From positions 3,534,001 to 3,598,000 of the forward strand of contig NC_092410.1 in assembly GCF_009017415.1 (NCBI RefSeq): a DNA stretch of 64,000 nucleotides, given 5' to 3'. Under the pieces are notes generated by a model. The model saw only the letters and a list, made by a program, of their open reading frames with translations. It was not told where the DNA came from and ran no database searches. The stretch is from Aspergillus flavus (taxonomy: Eukaryota > Ascomycota > Eurotiomycetes > Eurotiales > Aspergillaceae). Positions 10,269-22,508 of the stretch are shown piece after piece. Position 1 is the stretch's first letter; each line of letters starts with the position of its first letter. A program made the translations under genes and the position numbers.

Positions 10269-13139
10269 ATGCCTCTGGAAGCCCGCGTGAAATCTGTCCT
10301 GTCAGGCGACACCGTTGTGCTGTCGCATGTTTCCAACCCAGGACAGGAACGCACCCTGAGTTTGGCATATGTCTCAGCGCCCAGGTTGCGCAGGGAAGGC
10401 GATGAGGTGAGCTGAATTTTCTTCGTAGTGTTTCCCCAATTGCTGCCCCCTCCGTTTGTTTGGGGTCAGGATAGGTGGCCTCTATCTCCGAGTGCCGAGC
10501 TCCCAATTTGACAAACATGCGATTTCTACTGCACTCACGGACATCATTTCTCTTGCCCTCTTCCCCCCTTATTACATTAATATCTGCGGGAAGATTTTCT
10601 AGGAGATATCGCTTACTCGTGTTCTGTACAGTCCTATGCTTTCCAATCCCGTGAATTTCTTCGTGAGCTGCTCGTAGGAAAGGTCGTCCAATTCAACGTC
10701 TTATATACCATCCCTACTGGTGCCAAACGCGACTACGGTACAATCAAACTCCCCACTTTCGAAGTCTTGTTGCCCGACATTAGCGTCCAGGAAGGATGGG
10801 TCCGCGTCCGCGAGGAGGCCGGTAAACGCGCCGACGAGTCCGAAGAGACCGCTGCGTTGCTACAGCGTTTGCGCGCTTTGGAGGAACACGCTCAGTCCGA
10901 GGATAAAGGTGTCTGGGCCGGAGCGGAGAAAGGCCGCACGGAGACTACCTATGAACTTTCCGATGGCAAGGCCCTCGTCGAGGAATATAAAAACAAGCCC
11001 CTGGAGGCTATCGTCGAGAGAGTCTTGAATGGAGACAGGCTGGTCCTTCGCCTGCTTCTTACTCCCCAGGAGCACCTGCAGGTTGTGGTTGCAGTCGCCG
11101 GTGTCCGGGCGCCAGCTGCCCGCCGGGTGAACGCCGAGGGCAAGGAGCAACCTGCTGAGCCGTTTGGAGATGATGCACACCAGTTTGTCGAGTCCCGGTT
11201 GCAGCAGCGTAAGGTCCAAGTGTCCCTGCTGGGTGTCACGCCACAGGGTCAATTGATCGCAACTGTTCTCCATCCTAATGGTAACATCGCTAAGTTCCTT
11301 TTGGAAGAGGGCCTGGCCCGTTGCCACGATCTGCACGCTCCCCTCCTCGGTGCTGATATGGCTAGTTTCCGCCGTGCGGAGAAGGCCGCCAAGGATGCTC
11401 GGAAGGGTCTGTTTACTGGTCTTGTCGCAAAGGGTCCTGCTGGCGGGGCCGCCGAGGACTACATTGTTAGTCGTGTGCTGAATGCCGATACTCTGTTCCT
11501 TAGGAACAAGGCCGGCCAAGAAAAGAAGATCAGCTTGAGCAGTGTTCGCCAGCCTAAGCCTTCTGACCCCAAGCAGGCACCCTTCGCTGCCGATGCTAAG
11601 GAGTTTGTCCGTAAGAGGCTCATCGGAAAGCATGTCAAGGTTACCATCAACGGCAAGAAGCCTGCTACCGAGGGATACGAAGAAAGGGACGTTGCCACGG
11701 TCATCTACGGAAATACCAACATTGCTCTGGCTCTTGTCGAGGCCGGCTACGCTTCTGTGATCCGCCACCGTCAGGATGATGACGACCGCTCCCCCGACTA
11801 TGATTCTTTGCTGATCGCTGAGGCTGATGCTCAGAAGGACGGTAAGGGAATGTGGTCCCCAAAGCCACCCAAGGCGAAGCAGTACCAGGACTACTCTGAG
11901 AGCGTCCAGAAGGCCAAGATGGAAGTTTCCATCCTCCAGCGGCAAAAGCGCGTGCCGGCTATCGTGGACTTTGTCAAGTCGGGCTCTCGCTTCACAGTTC
12001 TTGTGCCTCGTGAGAACGCCAAGCTGACCCTCGTCCTGTCGGGTATTCGTGCGCCTCGATCGGCCCGTAACCCCAACGAACAGTCCGAACCATTCGGACA
12101 GGAAGCACATGACCTAGCAAACAGGCGTTGCATGCAGCGTGATGTTGAAATCGACGTCGAGACAATCGACAAGGTTGGTGGTTTCATCGGCACCCTTTAC
12201 GTTAACAAGGAGAACTTTACCAAGGTCCTTCTCGAGGAAGGTTTTGCTACTGTTCATGCCTATTCTGCGGAGCAGTCCGGACATGCCACCGAATACTTCG
12301 CAGCGGAACAGAAGGCCAAGGAAGCTCGTAAGGGGCTCTGGCATGACTGGGATCCTAGCAAGGATGTTGAGGAGGAAGAAGAGGAGACCACTGATACCAC
12401 CGGCGCTGATGAGGCTTCCCAGCGCCGCAAGGATTACCGTGACGTGATGGTCACCTACGTTGACCCCACCAACGGCCGCCTGAAGATCCAGCAGATTGGC
12501 ACTGGCACCTCTGCGCTCACAGAATTGATGAATGCATTCCGCTCATTCCATCTGAACAAGGCTAACGACACACCATTGCCTGGCCCTCCTAAGGCCGGTG
12601 ATTTCGTTGCCGCCAAGTTCACGGAGGACAATGAATGGTATCGCGCCAAGGTGCGTCGCAATGACCGTGAGAAACAGCAGGCCGAGGTTCTCTACATCGA
12701 CTTCGGTAATTCCGAGGTTCTTCCCTGGTCTCGTCTCAGGCCCTTGAGCCAGCCTCAGTTCTCCGTGCAGAAACTCCGTGCTCAGGCTGTGGAAGCTGCT
12801 CTCTCCATGGTTCAGCTCCCTGGCTCGGGTGACTATCTGCAGGATGCTGCGGACTTCCTGGAAGAGCAGCTCTACAACCGGGAGCTTGTCGCCAACGTTG
12901 ACTACGTTTCTCCCGAGGGAACTCTGCACGTTACGCTGATGGATCCCACGGAGTCTAAGAACCTGGACCACAGCATCAATGCTGACCTCGTCCGGGAGGG
13001 TCTTGCCATGGTGCCCAGAAAGCTGAAGGCTTGGGAACGTTCTGCCGCGGAGACACTGTCACACCTGCGTAGCCAGGAGGAAGAGGCAAAGCAGGAGAGA
13101 CGCGGTATGTGGGAATACGGTGACCTCACCGAGGACTAA
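10269..13139 (+). CDS. snd1: Tudor-SN / SND1 (p100) homologue
   Basis: Staphylococcal-nuclease-like and Tudor domain protein of the SND1/p100 family, implicated in RNA metabolism, splicing and stress granules. Two exons: 10269-10406 and 10632-13139, giving 881 residues. SN-like repeats begin near residues 1 (EARVKSVLSGDTVVL), about 135-145 (EAIVERVLNGDRLVL), about 320-330 (DYIVSRVLNADTLFL) and about 485 (PAIVDFVKSGSRFTV). The Tudor domain at about residues 698-760 has the expected DNEWYRAKV and EVLYIDFGNSE. A split fifth SN fold follows to the end (ERRGMWEYGDLTED). An acidic run (about nt 12365-12390) links SN4 to the Tudor part. As in other family members the SN repeats are divergent, so nuclease activity should not be assumed. 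The start MPLEARVKSVL is family-typical. The single intron is 225 nt. Confidence 0.95.
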
Positions 13140-13733
13140 AAAGCTTTACTGGGACATTAAGTTCTTGGGATTATGAAAGAAAGCAATTTTTGTGTATAAA
13201 TATTTGCAGGTAATTTACAATGACTCACAGGAATGGGCTGTGTATTATTTCTATCTTTTGCTTTTGGTTATTTCAGGGGATCCTATAGCATAGTTGAGGA
13301 GAATATCAATACCAAAAGTTGGAATTTACCCCGTGGAATTACCATCCGCGGGGTGCAGGGTTATGCATGAATTTCTGACATAAGCGGGACTAAAGTAATG
13401 CCCGACCCCGACTGCAGTCCAAAAGTCATTCATTGTTCCAGTACAAGTCACCAATTCTCCGATCCGAGTCGTGTTAGAATTCCGCTCATCGTCGCGTCGT
13501 CCTGCGCACTCCACTAACTTCACATCCCCCCCTTTTTACAACCGACCGGGACTTGAGAAGATCAGATCGAGTGCCGCACCCAAGCGAAAGGAACAGAAAT
13601 CGGCCGTGCCGACGACGATCTTCTGCCCCGTGCGTCAAATCTATCAATCAATTTAATTCCTCGTTCATCCGAACGATCCGAATCACTTTTTTTTAACTTC
13701 CCAAGACCAGTACAAATATTTAAAGCTAGCAAA
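13140..13733. other. Intergenic between Tudor-SN and Sec14-like gene
   Basis: No gene supported. The last 200 bases are the promoter/leader of the CRAL-TRIO gene. Confidence 0.6.
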
Positions 13734-15169
13734 ATGCCTTTGTGGGGGTCCAAATCCAGCCAGGAGAGCGACAACGCCGCGCTAGAAAGCGATCCCAAGA
13801 ACGACCCCGTTGCGTCGGCGTCTCAGGCTGCGGGGACGGAATGGCTGGCCGGACATTTGAACCATCTCACTGAGGATCAGGAGAAGAAGTTGCAGGAGTT
13901 TAAGAAACTATCTGAAGAAAATGGATATTACAAATCCGCGAGTGACAGTGGGGAGGCGAGCCATGACGATGCGACAATGCTGTATGTTTTCTGTCTCTGT
14001 TGGGGTTTTGGGGTTGTATGGCACTGACTGGCGTTTTTAGGCGGTTTCTGCGTGCCCGCAAATTCGACGTGAATGGCGCCTGGGGTCAGTTCAAGGATAC
14101 CGAGGATTGGCGCAAGGAAAATGCCATCGAGTCTCTGTATGAGAATATCGATGTGGAGTCTTATGACGCCGCGAGGAGGATGGTTGGTTGACCTGCGTGG
14201 CCTGTGCCATGGGATTCAATTGCTAATGCGACACAGTACCCTCAATGGACAGGTCGCCGGGACCGCCGTGGTATCCCCGTTTACGTGTTCGAGATCAGGC
14301 ACCTGAACAGCAAGAACATGGCCGCTTATAACTCCACCATGACCGACCCCTCTGCGACGGCGGAAACACACAAGTCCTCCACAGTGCCACAGCGTCTTTT
14401 GCGTCTCTTCGCCCTCTACGAGAACCTCCTCCGTTTTGTCATGCCCTTGTGCTCACAATTGTCTCGCCCGCATCCCGACACGCCCATTGTCAGTTCGAAC
14501 AACATTGTTGATGTCAGTGGTGTTGGTTTGAAGCAGTTCTGGAACTTGAAGGGTCACATGCAGGACGCGAGCGTTCTGGCTACGGCGCATTACCCCGAGA
14601 CCCTGGACCGCATTTTTGTGAGCCTCGCCCAGTTGTTTATTTGGTTTAAGGAGTCGTGCTAACCAATGAAGATCATCGGTGCTCCTTCCTTCTTCCCAAC
14701 CGTCTGGGGCTGGATCAAGCGCTGGTTTGACCCCGTCACTACCTCCAAGATCTTTATCCTCTCCTCCGCAGAGGTCCTGCCTACCCTGAGCTCTTTCATG
14801 GACCCGACCACTATCCCTAAGCAGTACGGTGGCCAGCTAGACTGGCAATGGGGCGACATGCCCAACCTCGACGACGAGGCCCGGAAACTTGTCGGTGGGC
14901 TGGAGACCCCTCCCGCCGAAGGAGAGACCAAGCCCAATTTCATCAAGGGGCCTGTGTTGTTCAAGGGTGATCATGTCGAGATTCTGGGTAAAGTGAACGG
15001 CGAGAGCCGAAAGCGCAGCGTTCCCGTGCCGGCATCCCCAGCGGCCGAGTCCACCACCCCAGCCCCAGAGCAGCAGAAGTCGGACGATGCTCTCGCCGCC
15101 GAGGTCAACGAGAAGCTCGACCTGAATGGCGCCACCGAAAAGACCGGCAACGGAGATGTCGCTGCCTAG
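13734..15169 (+). CDS. Sec14-family CRAL-TRIO lipid-transfer protein
   Basis: Predicted cytosolic phosphatidylinositol/phospholipid transfer protein. Four exons: 13734-13981, 14041-14182, 14237-14617 and 14672-15169, giving 422 residues. Seen: a CRAL-TRIO N-terminal helical region with RFLRARKFDV (residues about 84-93), the classic pre-domain motif; the lipid-binding CRAL-TRIO core (GRRDRRGIPVYVFEI, VDVSGVGLKQFWNLK, HYPETLDRIFIIGAPSFF, TIPKQYGG); and a C-terminal low-complexity Pro/Ala/Glu tail. The second intron uses an unusual GTTGGT donor (14183), but this is the only one that keeps phase and rebuilds the motif context. Close relatives in Aspergillus are annotated simply as CRAL/TRIO proteins. 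It could be a Sec14 or a patellin-like paralogue. Confidence 0.92.
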
Positions 15170-15655
15170 ATTTCATTCCATTCTACTTGAATATTGTTTC
15201 GCATACTTATAATTTTTTCTTAAAGTGTCTGAAAATTGGCGTCATGGTTAAGACTAGATATTGCATGTCTAGACGAGTCATCTTCTACGTTTTTGTGTTC
15301 ATTCTTGATCTCGTCATAGCCTCTGATTGGTTTATTACTTAGATTTTCGGATTATCTTCATACCTGACTACTACTTGGTCAAGATAAATAATGGGGTTAC
15401 AGGGACAAAACCAGTTTACCAGAGAATTTGTATAACTCGATCTTATTGTATTATCCTTCTATATGATGTGGATTTGTATAGAAGATTAAGACACACTAGA
15501 TATATAGCTGTGCCATGGTACATCTATAAATCATGCTATTATACTGCAGTAACATGAAATCAACCAGGACGTTAAGTATATCCATCCATAAATCTCTAAT
15601 ACATTCCCCATCTGTATCTTCTTTTACCAACCAACCCCAGAGCCCGGAAAGCAAC
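15170..15655. other. Convergent 3' flanks
   Basis: AT-rich spacer between two convergent genes. Nothing beyond probable 3' UTRs is seen. Confidence 0.6.
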
Positions 15656-17389
15656 TCACACAAAAACAAACCAAAGCACACCCCCCGCCAAAAAATTCTC
15701 CAACCCAAGAGTAACATACAACCACGGCAACAACGGATCCACCGTCAACGGCGAAACCGTCATAGCCAACAACGCGCCCACCGAAGTAGCCGAAAGATAA
15801 CCCGCCATAACCAACGACTTCATAGACATCGGCGCCTTCGTATAAGCATACTCGATCCCCGCCACAGAGGCCAGAATCTCCGACCCGGCAACGAGTATAT
15901 ACGCTGGGGCTTGGACGAAAATGGAAATCTGGTTCGGGACTTTCCCGCCTAGACAATCGGGGGCTCGGGGGTGGTTGTAGCAAGGTGGAGAGGCGTAGAT
16001 GGCTCTTTGTACGAAGGTGGCGTAGAGCATGGATGTGCCGATTAGGATGAAGCCGAGGGTGATTCTGTCTATGTGGCGGACTGGGAGGCCGTGTCTTCGT
16101 AGAAAGGGGAAGATGACCCTGTCGATGAGTGGGAGGAGGAGGAGGACGCTGAAGGTGTCGATGTTGGGCATGATGTCGTTGGGGATACCGTGGGTTTTCA
16201 TCGTTGCGGCTTGGGAGACGAAGTTGGTTACGAATTGGGTGTAGGCGGCCCAGTAGATTGGGTAGAGGAGGAAGATTTTGCAGGAAGATAGAGCGGTTTT
16301 GAGGTCGTCGATGAAGGTGTCAGGCCAGGGGAGGTTGGATTCGGGTTCTAACTCTGACCTTGACCCTGACGCTGATGCTGCTTCTGCGAGGTAGCTGGGT
16401 CTTGCGTAGTCGAGGTTTCCTTTGTGTTTGAGTGCGATCCAGAATGCGTGGCAGGCGTTGAAGACGATGGAGCTTTCTGGGGGTCGGGTGATGTATTGGT
16501 TTTTGCTGGATAGGATGACGATGAAGCCGAGGAGGAAGACTAGGATTGGGAGAGCAAATGCGGCGCTGAAGCCGTGTTTTTGTTCGATTGTTGTTGTGAG
16601 TAAGGGGCCGAAGGAGCCTATGCTGATGAATAGGTAGAAGGTTGAGAATATCCTGGCTATGGTGTTAGTTTTGGTTTGGTTGAAGGTGCTGAGAATGTAA
16701 TGTGATGGGTACCTTTCGATTGTTAGAGCCCTGTCCACGATAACCTCTTCTCCAGAGTTTAAGACGCGTTTGGCTTCGTTGGGCCCGGCGTATTGCTCTG
16801 CGATCAACGAACTGACATTCGCCTTAATGCCGCCGGCACCGATGCCAATAAAGAACAGGGCTGAAAGTAGTCCAGCTAATGACACGCCTAGATCCTGTGC
16901 AATTGGCAACGAGGACATGAAGAGCATCGTCAAGCCACAGATGTAAATCGTTGAAGAATAGATAATAGTCTTTACTCTCCCAAAATACTGTTCCGCAACA
17001 ACTGCGCCCAATACTGGGGTTATGTAACACCACAGCAAGAAGCCCTGGTTCACCATCGTGGCATACGCTTGTCCCAGGCCTAGTCACATTAGCCAAGAGC
17101 TATAGATAAATAAATCGAATTAGCACGTACCAATCCCACCAGGACGCAGCGGGTCATCCCTAGGATTCTGGATGTAATTCTGCATAGGCCCCATAGTCCC
17201 AAAGAAAGCAAATCTTTCACACATCTCGATAGTCGCAACGAGCCAAACCGAGAGTGGAAGTGAATCTGCGACTCTTCTCAGACTATCAGTAGGCGGCGAA
17301 ATGACACCATCATCCGCCGTCTCATCTGAGCTGGGGGAGAGGAGAGGGGTGCGTTCGCTCGCATCGGACACAGGCTCTGGAGTTGACAT
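15656..17389 (-). CDS. POT/PTR2-family proton-dependent oligopeptide transporter
   Basis: Plasma-membrane di/tripeptide:H+ symporter of the POT (PTR2/SLC15) family. Exons on the minus strand: 17389-17131, 17079-16713 and 16652-15656, giving 540 residues with about 12 membrane segments. The first transmembrane block carries the family motif E-x-C-E-R-F-A-F-F-G (ETIEMCERFAFFG-like, residues about 54-65) and the GxxGGIKAN stretch follows near exon 2 (GIGAGGIKANVSSL). A 60-nt intron (16653-16712) is a multiple of three and contains no stop, so a longer in-frame read-through form is possible. The N-terminus is a Ser/Pro/acidic cytoplasmic tail. The protein is somewhat shorter at the C-terminus than yeast Ptr2. 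Faces a histidine-phosphatase gene across an 867-bp divergent promoter. Confidence 0.93.
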
Positions 17390-18256
17390 CTTGAATTTGA
17401 ATCAAGATAATACCAGAGACCATCTGTGATGGTCTGTGGATTTATGAAATACCTTGAGACGCGCAGGAGTAAAGACGGTCAGCGCAACCAGGGTCCTGTT
17501 GCTTATCTAACGTGACCCTTGTTTGCCCTATCACGTCACTACCTAGTAATTATCCCTGCCATTTGTTCATCGGGCCTATCAATTCGTCTACTTTTACGGG
17601 TTTTTTTGGATCTCCTAGAGATAACTGATTATTATGCTGCCTGGGTCTCGGCATTGGATATTTCATTAACTCCGGCGGGATCGGATTAGGTATCCGAGTT
17701 TGCTTCCTCTATACCGTTCAAACTACCAGTTACTGCCTAACAAGCAATATTGAAACGCCGAGAGATATTGCCCAAAAGGTCACCATATGTATGTCGGCGT
17801 TCAAATGGAATGCGAAATTCTGGCTGAACCAGGTGTCGAAGTCGGAATTCTTTGGTGAGTCTATTCCGAATACCGGCTCATGAAGCTATTCCGAGGCCAA
17901 TTGTAGTAGGTTCATTCCGAGGGCCATCAAAGGTATCCCGAAATGAGTGATCCTTATCAAGTAACGATTTCTTATATATATTCCTTTATTATTTTACTCT
18001 TTGCATCTTGTATGTTGTCGCATATTCGAGACTGGTGCACGAATTGGTCTAGAATTGTCTTATATTGCATGCTAAGTTGACTGTTAACTCAATGTAGGGC
18101 TTCGTTGGTGGACATCAATGAAACCCCGCTTTGGGGCGCAGGGAACGAGCGAGGCCCCTGTCTTTGTCTGATCCATGTCACAAGCAATGCTTAAATGAAG
18201 TCCAACCACCTTTTCCTACCTCGCGAGCGAGAGCTCTTCGGCTGGTTCCGCGAGGT
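17390..18256. promoter_or_regulatory. Divergent intergenic region (POT transporter / histidine phosphatase)
   Basis: No gene supported. Probable shared upstream region of the minus-strand transporter and the plus-strand phosphatase remnant. No operator was recognised with confidence. An in-frame upstream ATG for the right-hand gene lies at 18149-18259 but lacks family similarity before 18257. Confidence 0.4.
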
Positions 18257-19098
18257 ATGTCGCCAATAGTGCACTGTGTGCGCCACGCGCAAGGCGTCCA
18301 CAATCACAGCCATGCAAATCACCATTTGTCCGACCCGGAACTGACGCCCCTGGGAGAAGAGCAAGCCCGCGCCTTAGGTGCTAGGTTCCTTGCATTGGAT
18401 AACATTCAACTGATTTTGTCATCGCCACAGCGACGCGCGATTCAGACCGCGCTGTTGGCGTTCTCCTCCCACGTGGGGGACGGCAGCCTGCAGGTCGCCG
18501 CCTGGCCAGAGGTGCAGGAAGCAAGTGATCTCATCTCTGACGCTGGTAGGGATCTGCCTGACATTCAGGCCGAGTTTGAGAAGCTGCCGGTAGATTTTGC
18601 TCTGGTAGAGCCTGGCTTTCACATCAAGGTACGCTTTCGCCGTCTAGTCTGTTTGGCTTATGTATGGGCCAGGCAAACTACATCCATATAGCAAGGCAAA
18701 TGGGCTCCAGTCGCGAGCAGGCTTTTAGAGAGAGCTCAACTGGCACGGCAGTGGCTGAGCCAACGACCTGAGAAGGAGATCGTCGTGGTTTCGGCTGTTT
18801 TCTGCATTTTCTTACGGATGACTGGGTGAATGCCGTTATTTCGCACGGTGGGTTGTTGGCTTCTCACTTCTCACCGTCTCATGCTACTTTATACTGCAAA
18901 GCTATGGACTGGGCCAATGCTGAGGTTTGCTCCTTTGCCTTTGCATATGGCGTGGACGAAAGCTCGGCTTTACGTGAGACATTACAATCCAGGGAAAGAC
19001 GAGGATTGGAGCCCGTCGCCCTGACTAAAGAACAACAGCTAGAGCTGCAGCAGACAGCACTGCAAATGTGGATCGAGTGGGATGTCATATTGGCGTGA
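18257..19098 (+). pseudogene. Histidine phosphatase / phosphoglycerate-mutase-like gene, frameshifted
   Basis: Branch-1 histidine phosphatase superfamily, the fungal GpmB-like clade. Exon 1 (18257-18628) carries the phospho-histidine motif VRHAQGVHN at about residues 8-16 and the SSPQRRAIQTAL block. An intron 18629-18691 joins in phase to exon 2 (QGKWAPVASRLLERAQ). At 18794-18798 the reading shifts: after EIVVVS the expected second catalytic motif, S-H-G-G-F-L-H, is missing its histidine and glycines. The downstream frame (FLHFLTDDW, then NAEVCSFAF to the stop at 19096-19098) continues in another phase. The gap is best explained by loss of 4 nt relative to the family pattern. No GT-AG intron restores the frame. 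In the unshifted frame the protein stops at 18827-18829, lacking one catalytic histidine. A second ISHGG string occurs downstream at 18838-18852 and may be coincidence. A sequencing error remains possible. Confidence 0.72.
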
Positions 19099-19688
19099 TC
19101 TATTTCACCAATGGTGTAGATGCTGGACCATAAAGTATCCCCTAACTCTATGAAGCATGGGCATGTAGTTTCTTTAGCCTGCAGGGTCTACGCCCGCAGA
19201 GAAAAATCATTCAAACTTATCTCTCACCATTTCTTGCTGTTCCCTCTGTTTGTCCTTTGATTTATACCCAACTCACAGACAGAAATGATATCATATAAAA
19301 GGCCCGAAAAGGAAAGAAAAAGAAACTCTGAAACTTATCTGTCCGCACTACGTACAGTTTAGTAGTTACTGTACTTTCTTAGTGTTCTCTCTCCCCATCT
19401 GAGAGAGAGATTGCTTCATTTACCTCAGCCCTTCGCAATTTAGGACCCTGGAATGAACTACAAGTGTGATGATCCAAGCAGACGCAGCTATTCATAGTCA
19501 CAGTATCTGCTATTAATGTTTCATTTCCATGAAAGCCGCGAACGAAGTCGAGCAAATATTTTAACATATATCAAGATATTTCGGATAAACCCTCAGGCAT
19601 GGTCCCAGTGAGTTCATTAGCCATTACGGAGAGGCCAAAATAGGCCAACAGGACCGCATTTTCAGCGCAGAAACCCACGTAGACCACA
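19099..19688. other. Convergent 3' flanks
   Basis: Spacer between the phosphatase remnant and the minus-strand prenyltransferase. No gene is seen. Confidence 0.6.
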
Positions 19689-21006
19689 TCAGGAGCTGGC
19701 TGCAGTCAAATGACACTGATTGAAGCTATCCGGCCACTGATAATAAACCGTCATATACGGACCCGTTTTCTCCGAGTACGAAAAGGACAACCACGCGTGC
19801 AACGCAACGCTCTCCGCAAGATCAACACCAGGGCTATACCGGTCAGCAAACCCTAATTCAAACGGGGAAAGGATACACTCACAAGTATTGCAACAGGTTC
19901 TCCGTATAAGACTTCGCCAATTCAGCACATCCATGCTTCTCAAAGAACGCAGTCAACACATTCGCAATGTCGCGATCATTCACATCAGCCAGGGGAAAGT
20001 AAACCTTCGACTTGGGGAACTTCCTCCCCGACTGCATCTCGAAGTTGTACAGGAACGGCAGCCGAACGGGCGAGTCACCCGGTTTAGGGGGCTCCCTGAG
20101 ACCCTGTGGAAGATTGAATGCCGTCCAGAGTTCCTGGAGCAATTCCAGTCCCTTCAGGGTCTCTGGATCGTTCAACCTCCCGCCAAGGGTCCAGTTTCTG
20201 GAGAGCGTGTCTAAGTCGAATTGGAACTCGGCGATGTAGACCTTAAACCGAGCCTGACTGGGCTCCAGGAGATCACAGGCTAAAAAGGTTACGGGTGTCC
20301 TTGCCGGGTTCACACTCTCATCTGCAATGAACTCCTTCATGACGGAAAGACATCCGCTCTCGCCCAACTTACCATTATCGACCTTGCCCAAGGCGGAGAA
20401 TATCATCTCCGACACGGGTACTTGCTGTGCAAGAGCCTTGAGCTGCGGATAAATGTAAACCTTAACCAACACGTCTCCTCCCTTCATGTCAATTCCCAAT
20501 ACATGCTGGGATTTCGTCGGGTGTTTCTTGAGCTCGTCTTTCTCTCGGAGAATAGCCAGCTCCGTATCGGAGAGTGTGAGCCCAGAGACCAGGGAATGGT
20601 AGAGCGATAAGTCGATGGTAGCGCCAAGTCGCTTGAACGTTGTTAATGCCTCGTTCATGATGAGTTGGTTACACTGGTCTTGTCCAGTTGTTGCCATGTA
20701 GTGCACCGGCTCGAACCCCATCCGGACTGTGTTCTTGTCCTTGGTGAAGTTTTGGCTGAGTTCGAGCGTGCCGATTCCTCCTATAGGGCTCTTGTAGAGA
20801 CCTGGTCGCTGGGAGGAAGGGTACGGGCCTAGCATGGGGATGATGTGTAGGCCCAGCAAGAGGAGGTATTGATATTGCTGGTCGATAGGGTAATTAGCTG
20901 TGGAGAGTAGTTTGGACAAAGTTGGGCCGGCTTGCTGCCACCATTGGTACTGGTCTAGATTGGGAAACGTGAGTGATTTAGTTAGGGTGTGGTATGGTTG
21001 AGACAT
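19689..21006 (-). CDS. DMATS-type aromatic prenyltransferase
   Basis: ABBA-fold fungal prenyltransferase of the dimethylallyltryptophan-synthase family. These enzymes attach a dimethylallyl or related group to an aromatic acceptor, often tryptophan-derived or polyketide. Two exons: 21006-19883 and 19833-19689, giving 422 residues, a normal length. The start at 21006 (MSQPYHTL) is preferred to the in-frame ATG at 21108, because family proteins begin here and the upstream 34 residues are hydrophobic but unrelated. Landmarks: WWQQAGPTLSKLL; the LELSQNF block with the conserved acceptor-activating glutamate; VRMGFEPV with the diphosphate-binding arginine; DMKGGDVLVKVYIYP (lysine and tyrosine); RFKVYIAEF; and the C-terminal EKTGPYMTVYYQW strand after the intron. 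Acceptor specificity cannot be read from sequence. No PKS, NRPS or terpene gene lies within the window, so it is an orphan prenyltransferase here. Confidence 0.94.
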
Positions 21007-22508
21007 TTTGGCAGATTGAAAGTTGTTGACCTGGGTGCTCTTTGGATTGAATTGTGTGGAGCAGATATAGAAGAGATAAACAACAGGAAAGGCCCAGATT
21101 CGCCGCACAAGGGTTCTTAAACGAATTGCCGGCTGGTTACTAGTTGCAACCTTGCGTCGTGTAGCTCGGAAGGTCTATATATCTATCATCTATTGCCCAG
21201 GATAGATCGGAAGATAATTTCCAAATATAGGAACGCACGACCATAAGCGATGTTTGCAGTGGGAACAGGTCACATTTCTCCGCACTCTGAAAAGAACCCC
21301 TCCAATTAACTTACAATATCAATCTATTATCTGCAGTCGAATGTAAGTTTTAGACGCCTGTACACAGAATATGCAATATTTCCAAACTATTGACCGCCAC
21401 TGGCCCAGTTCTGAGTAGAATCCGGTTATCAATCAAGGATATCTGGAGTTTTTCCTTCCGATTGGACAATGTTGGGCTTCTGCATGACTAGGCTGGGACT
21501 CGAGTGGGTAGATAGGGCTTTTCTCGTCAGCTGAGTGCGAAGCCAAGAAATACTGTTTGTGTCCGAGGTCATTATGGCTTATGCGATATGCAAAAGTAGT
21601 CACTGTTAGTGTTCATGGTGATCCTTAGTCTCAACCTAAATTCCCTACGGCTGCACCATCCGAACTTTTCCCGGCCATGGTTAGCACCATCCTGTTCGTG
21701 TTTCTCAGTCTTCGGATGCCGACGATACTTTGCGAAGCTAGCTTCATTCAAAACTCTGAGTTATAGTTAAATCAAACCTGTCCAATCCTATAGAGACTAA
21801 TAACCTCTAAAGTATACTATTTTTGACGAGGGAAATTGCTTTGAATACCTCTTGCTCACTGCAGGGATGATCAATTTAGTATGATGGAGACGCACCGTGG
21901 GTTTCCTTAAATTCGGTCGTAGTTATCCAACCTAGAAGGTATTCCTTTGGAAAGCCAAGCACAAGCGGACTACACCATTGGCTGGCTAAGCTATCGAGAC
22001 CTTTTTCCTCTCTGATATAATTATGCACTATATTTTATCAAATTACATAGGTCGACAATGAAAGTGATTGTTTTGAATGTCCACTGGTGGCACTGATTTT
22101 ACCAGCCCTTGATTTTCAGAGCAAAGAACCGACCTTTCAGTGAGATGCCGCGGCATTCTGATAGCACTTTGCTAAATTGAAAGATAGGTTGATTGTGCTA
22201 CAGCACTTAGTCAAAATCTGTAAAGTCTAGATAGTCCTGGCTCAAATAAAACACTATAGATACACACCAACAATCTCCTTTGAGTTCGACCTTGCTGAGA
22301 TTTCAGAAGGCTGGTCTTGTCAAGTCTGTACCTATAAAGGAATACTCTCCTAGAATCACAAAATGCTCTAGTGTTTAGAAGAGCAGTGGAGAAATGACAG
22401 GAACAATCATCCAAAAAGTGGTTGGTTTAGAACTCATGATGATGACAGGAGTCCATCTCGGTTTGGTGAAATTTCGATTCTAGCCTCTCGTGAGCGTGAC
22501 CTCGAATT
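21007..22508. other. Intergenic, upstream of DMATS gene
   Basis: About 1.5 kb, AT-rich, with no supported gene on either strand. It contains the DMATS promoter (right-hand part upstream of 21006 on the minus strand) and the 3' flank of the phosphorylase-domain gene. Confidence 0.55.

Noticed and set aside
10860..12110. 416-codon open frame antisense to the Tudor-SN gene
   Set aside because: Its length follows from the C/G-ending codon bias of the sense gene; it has no domain, and the sense frame is a clear SND1 homologue.
21006..21108. Upstream in-frame ATG extending the DMATS protein by 34 residues
   Set aside because: The extra residues do not match the family N-terminus, and MSQPYHTL at 21006 does.
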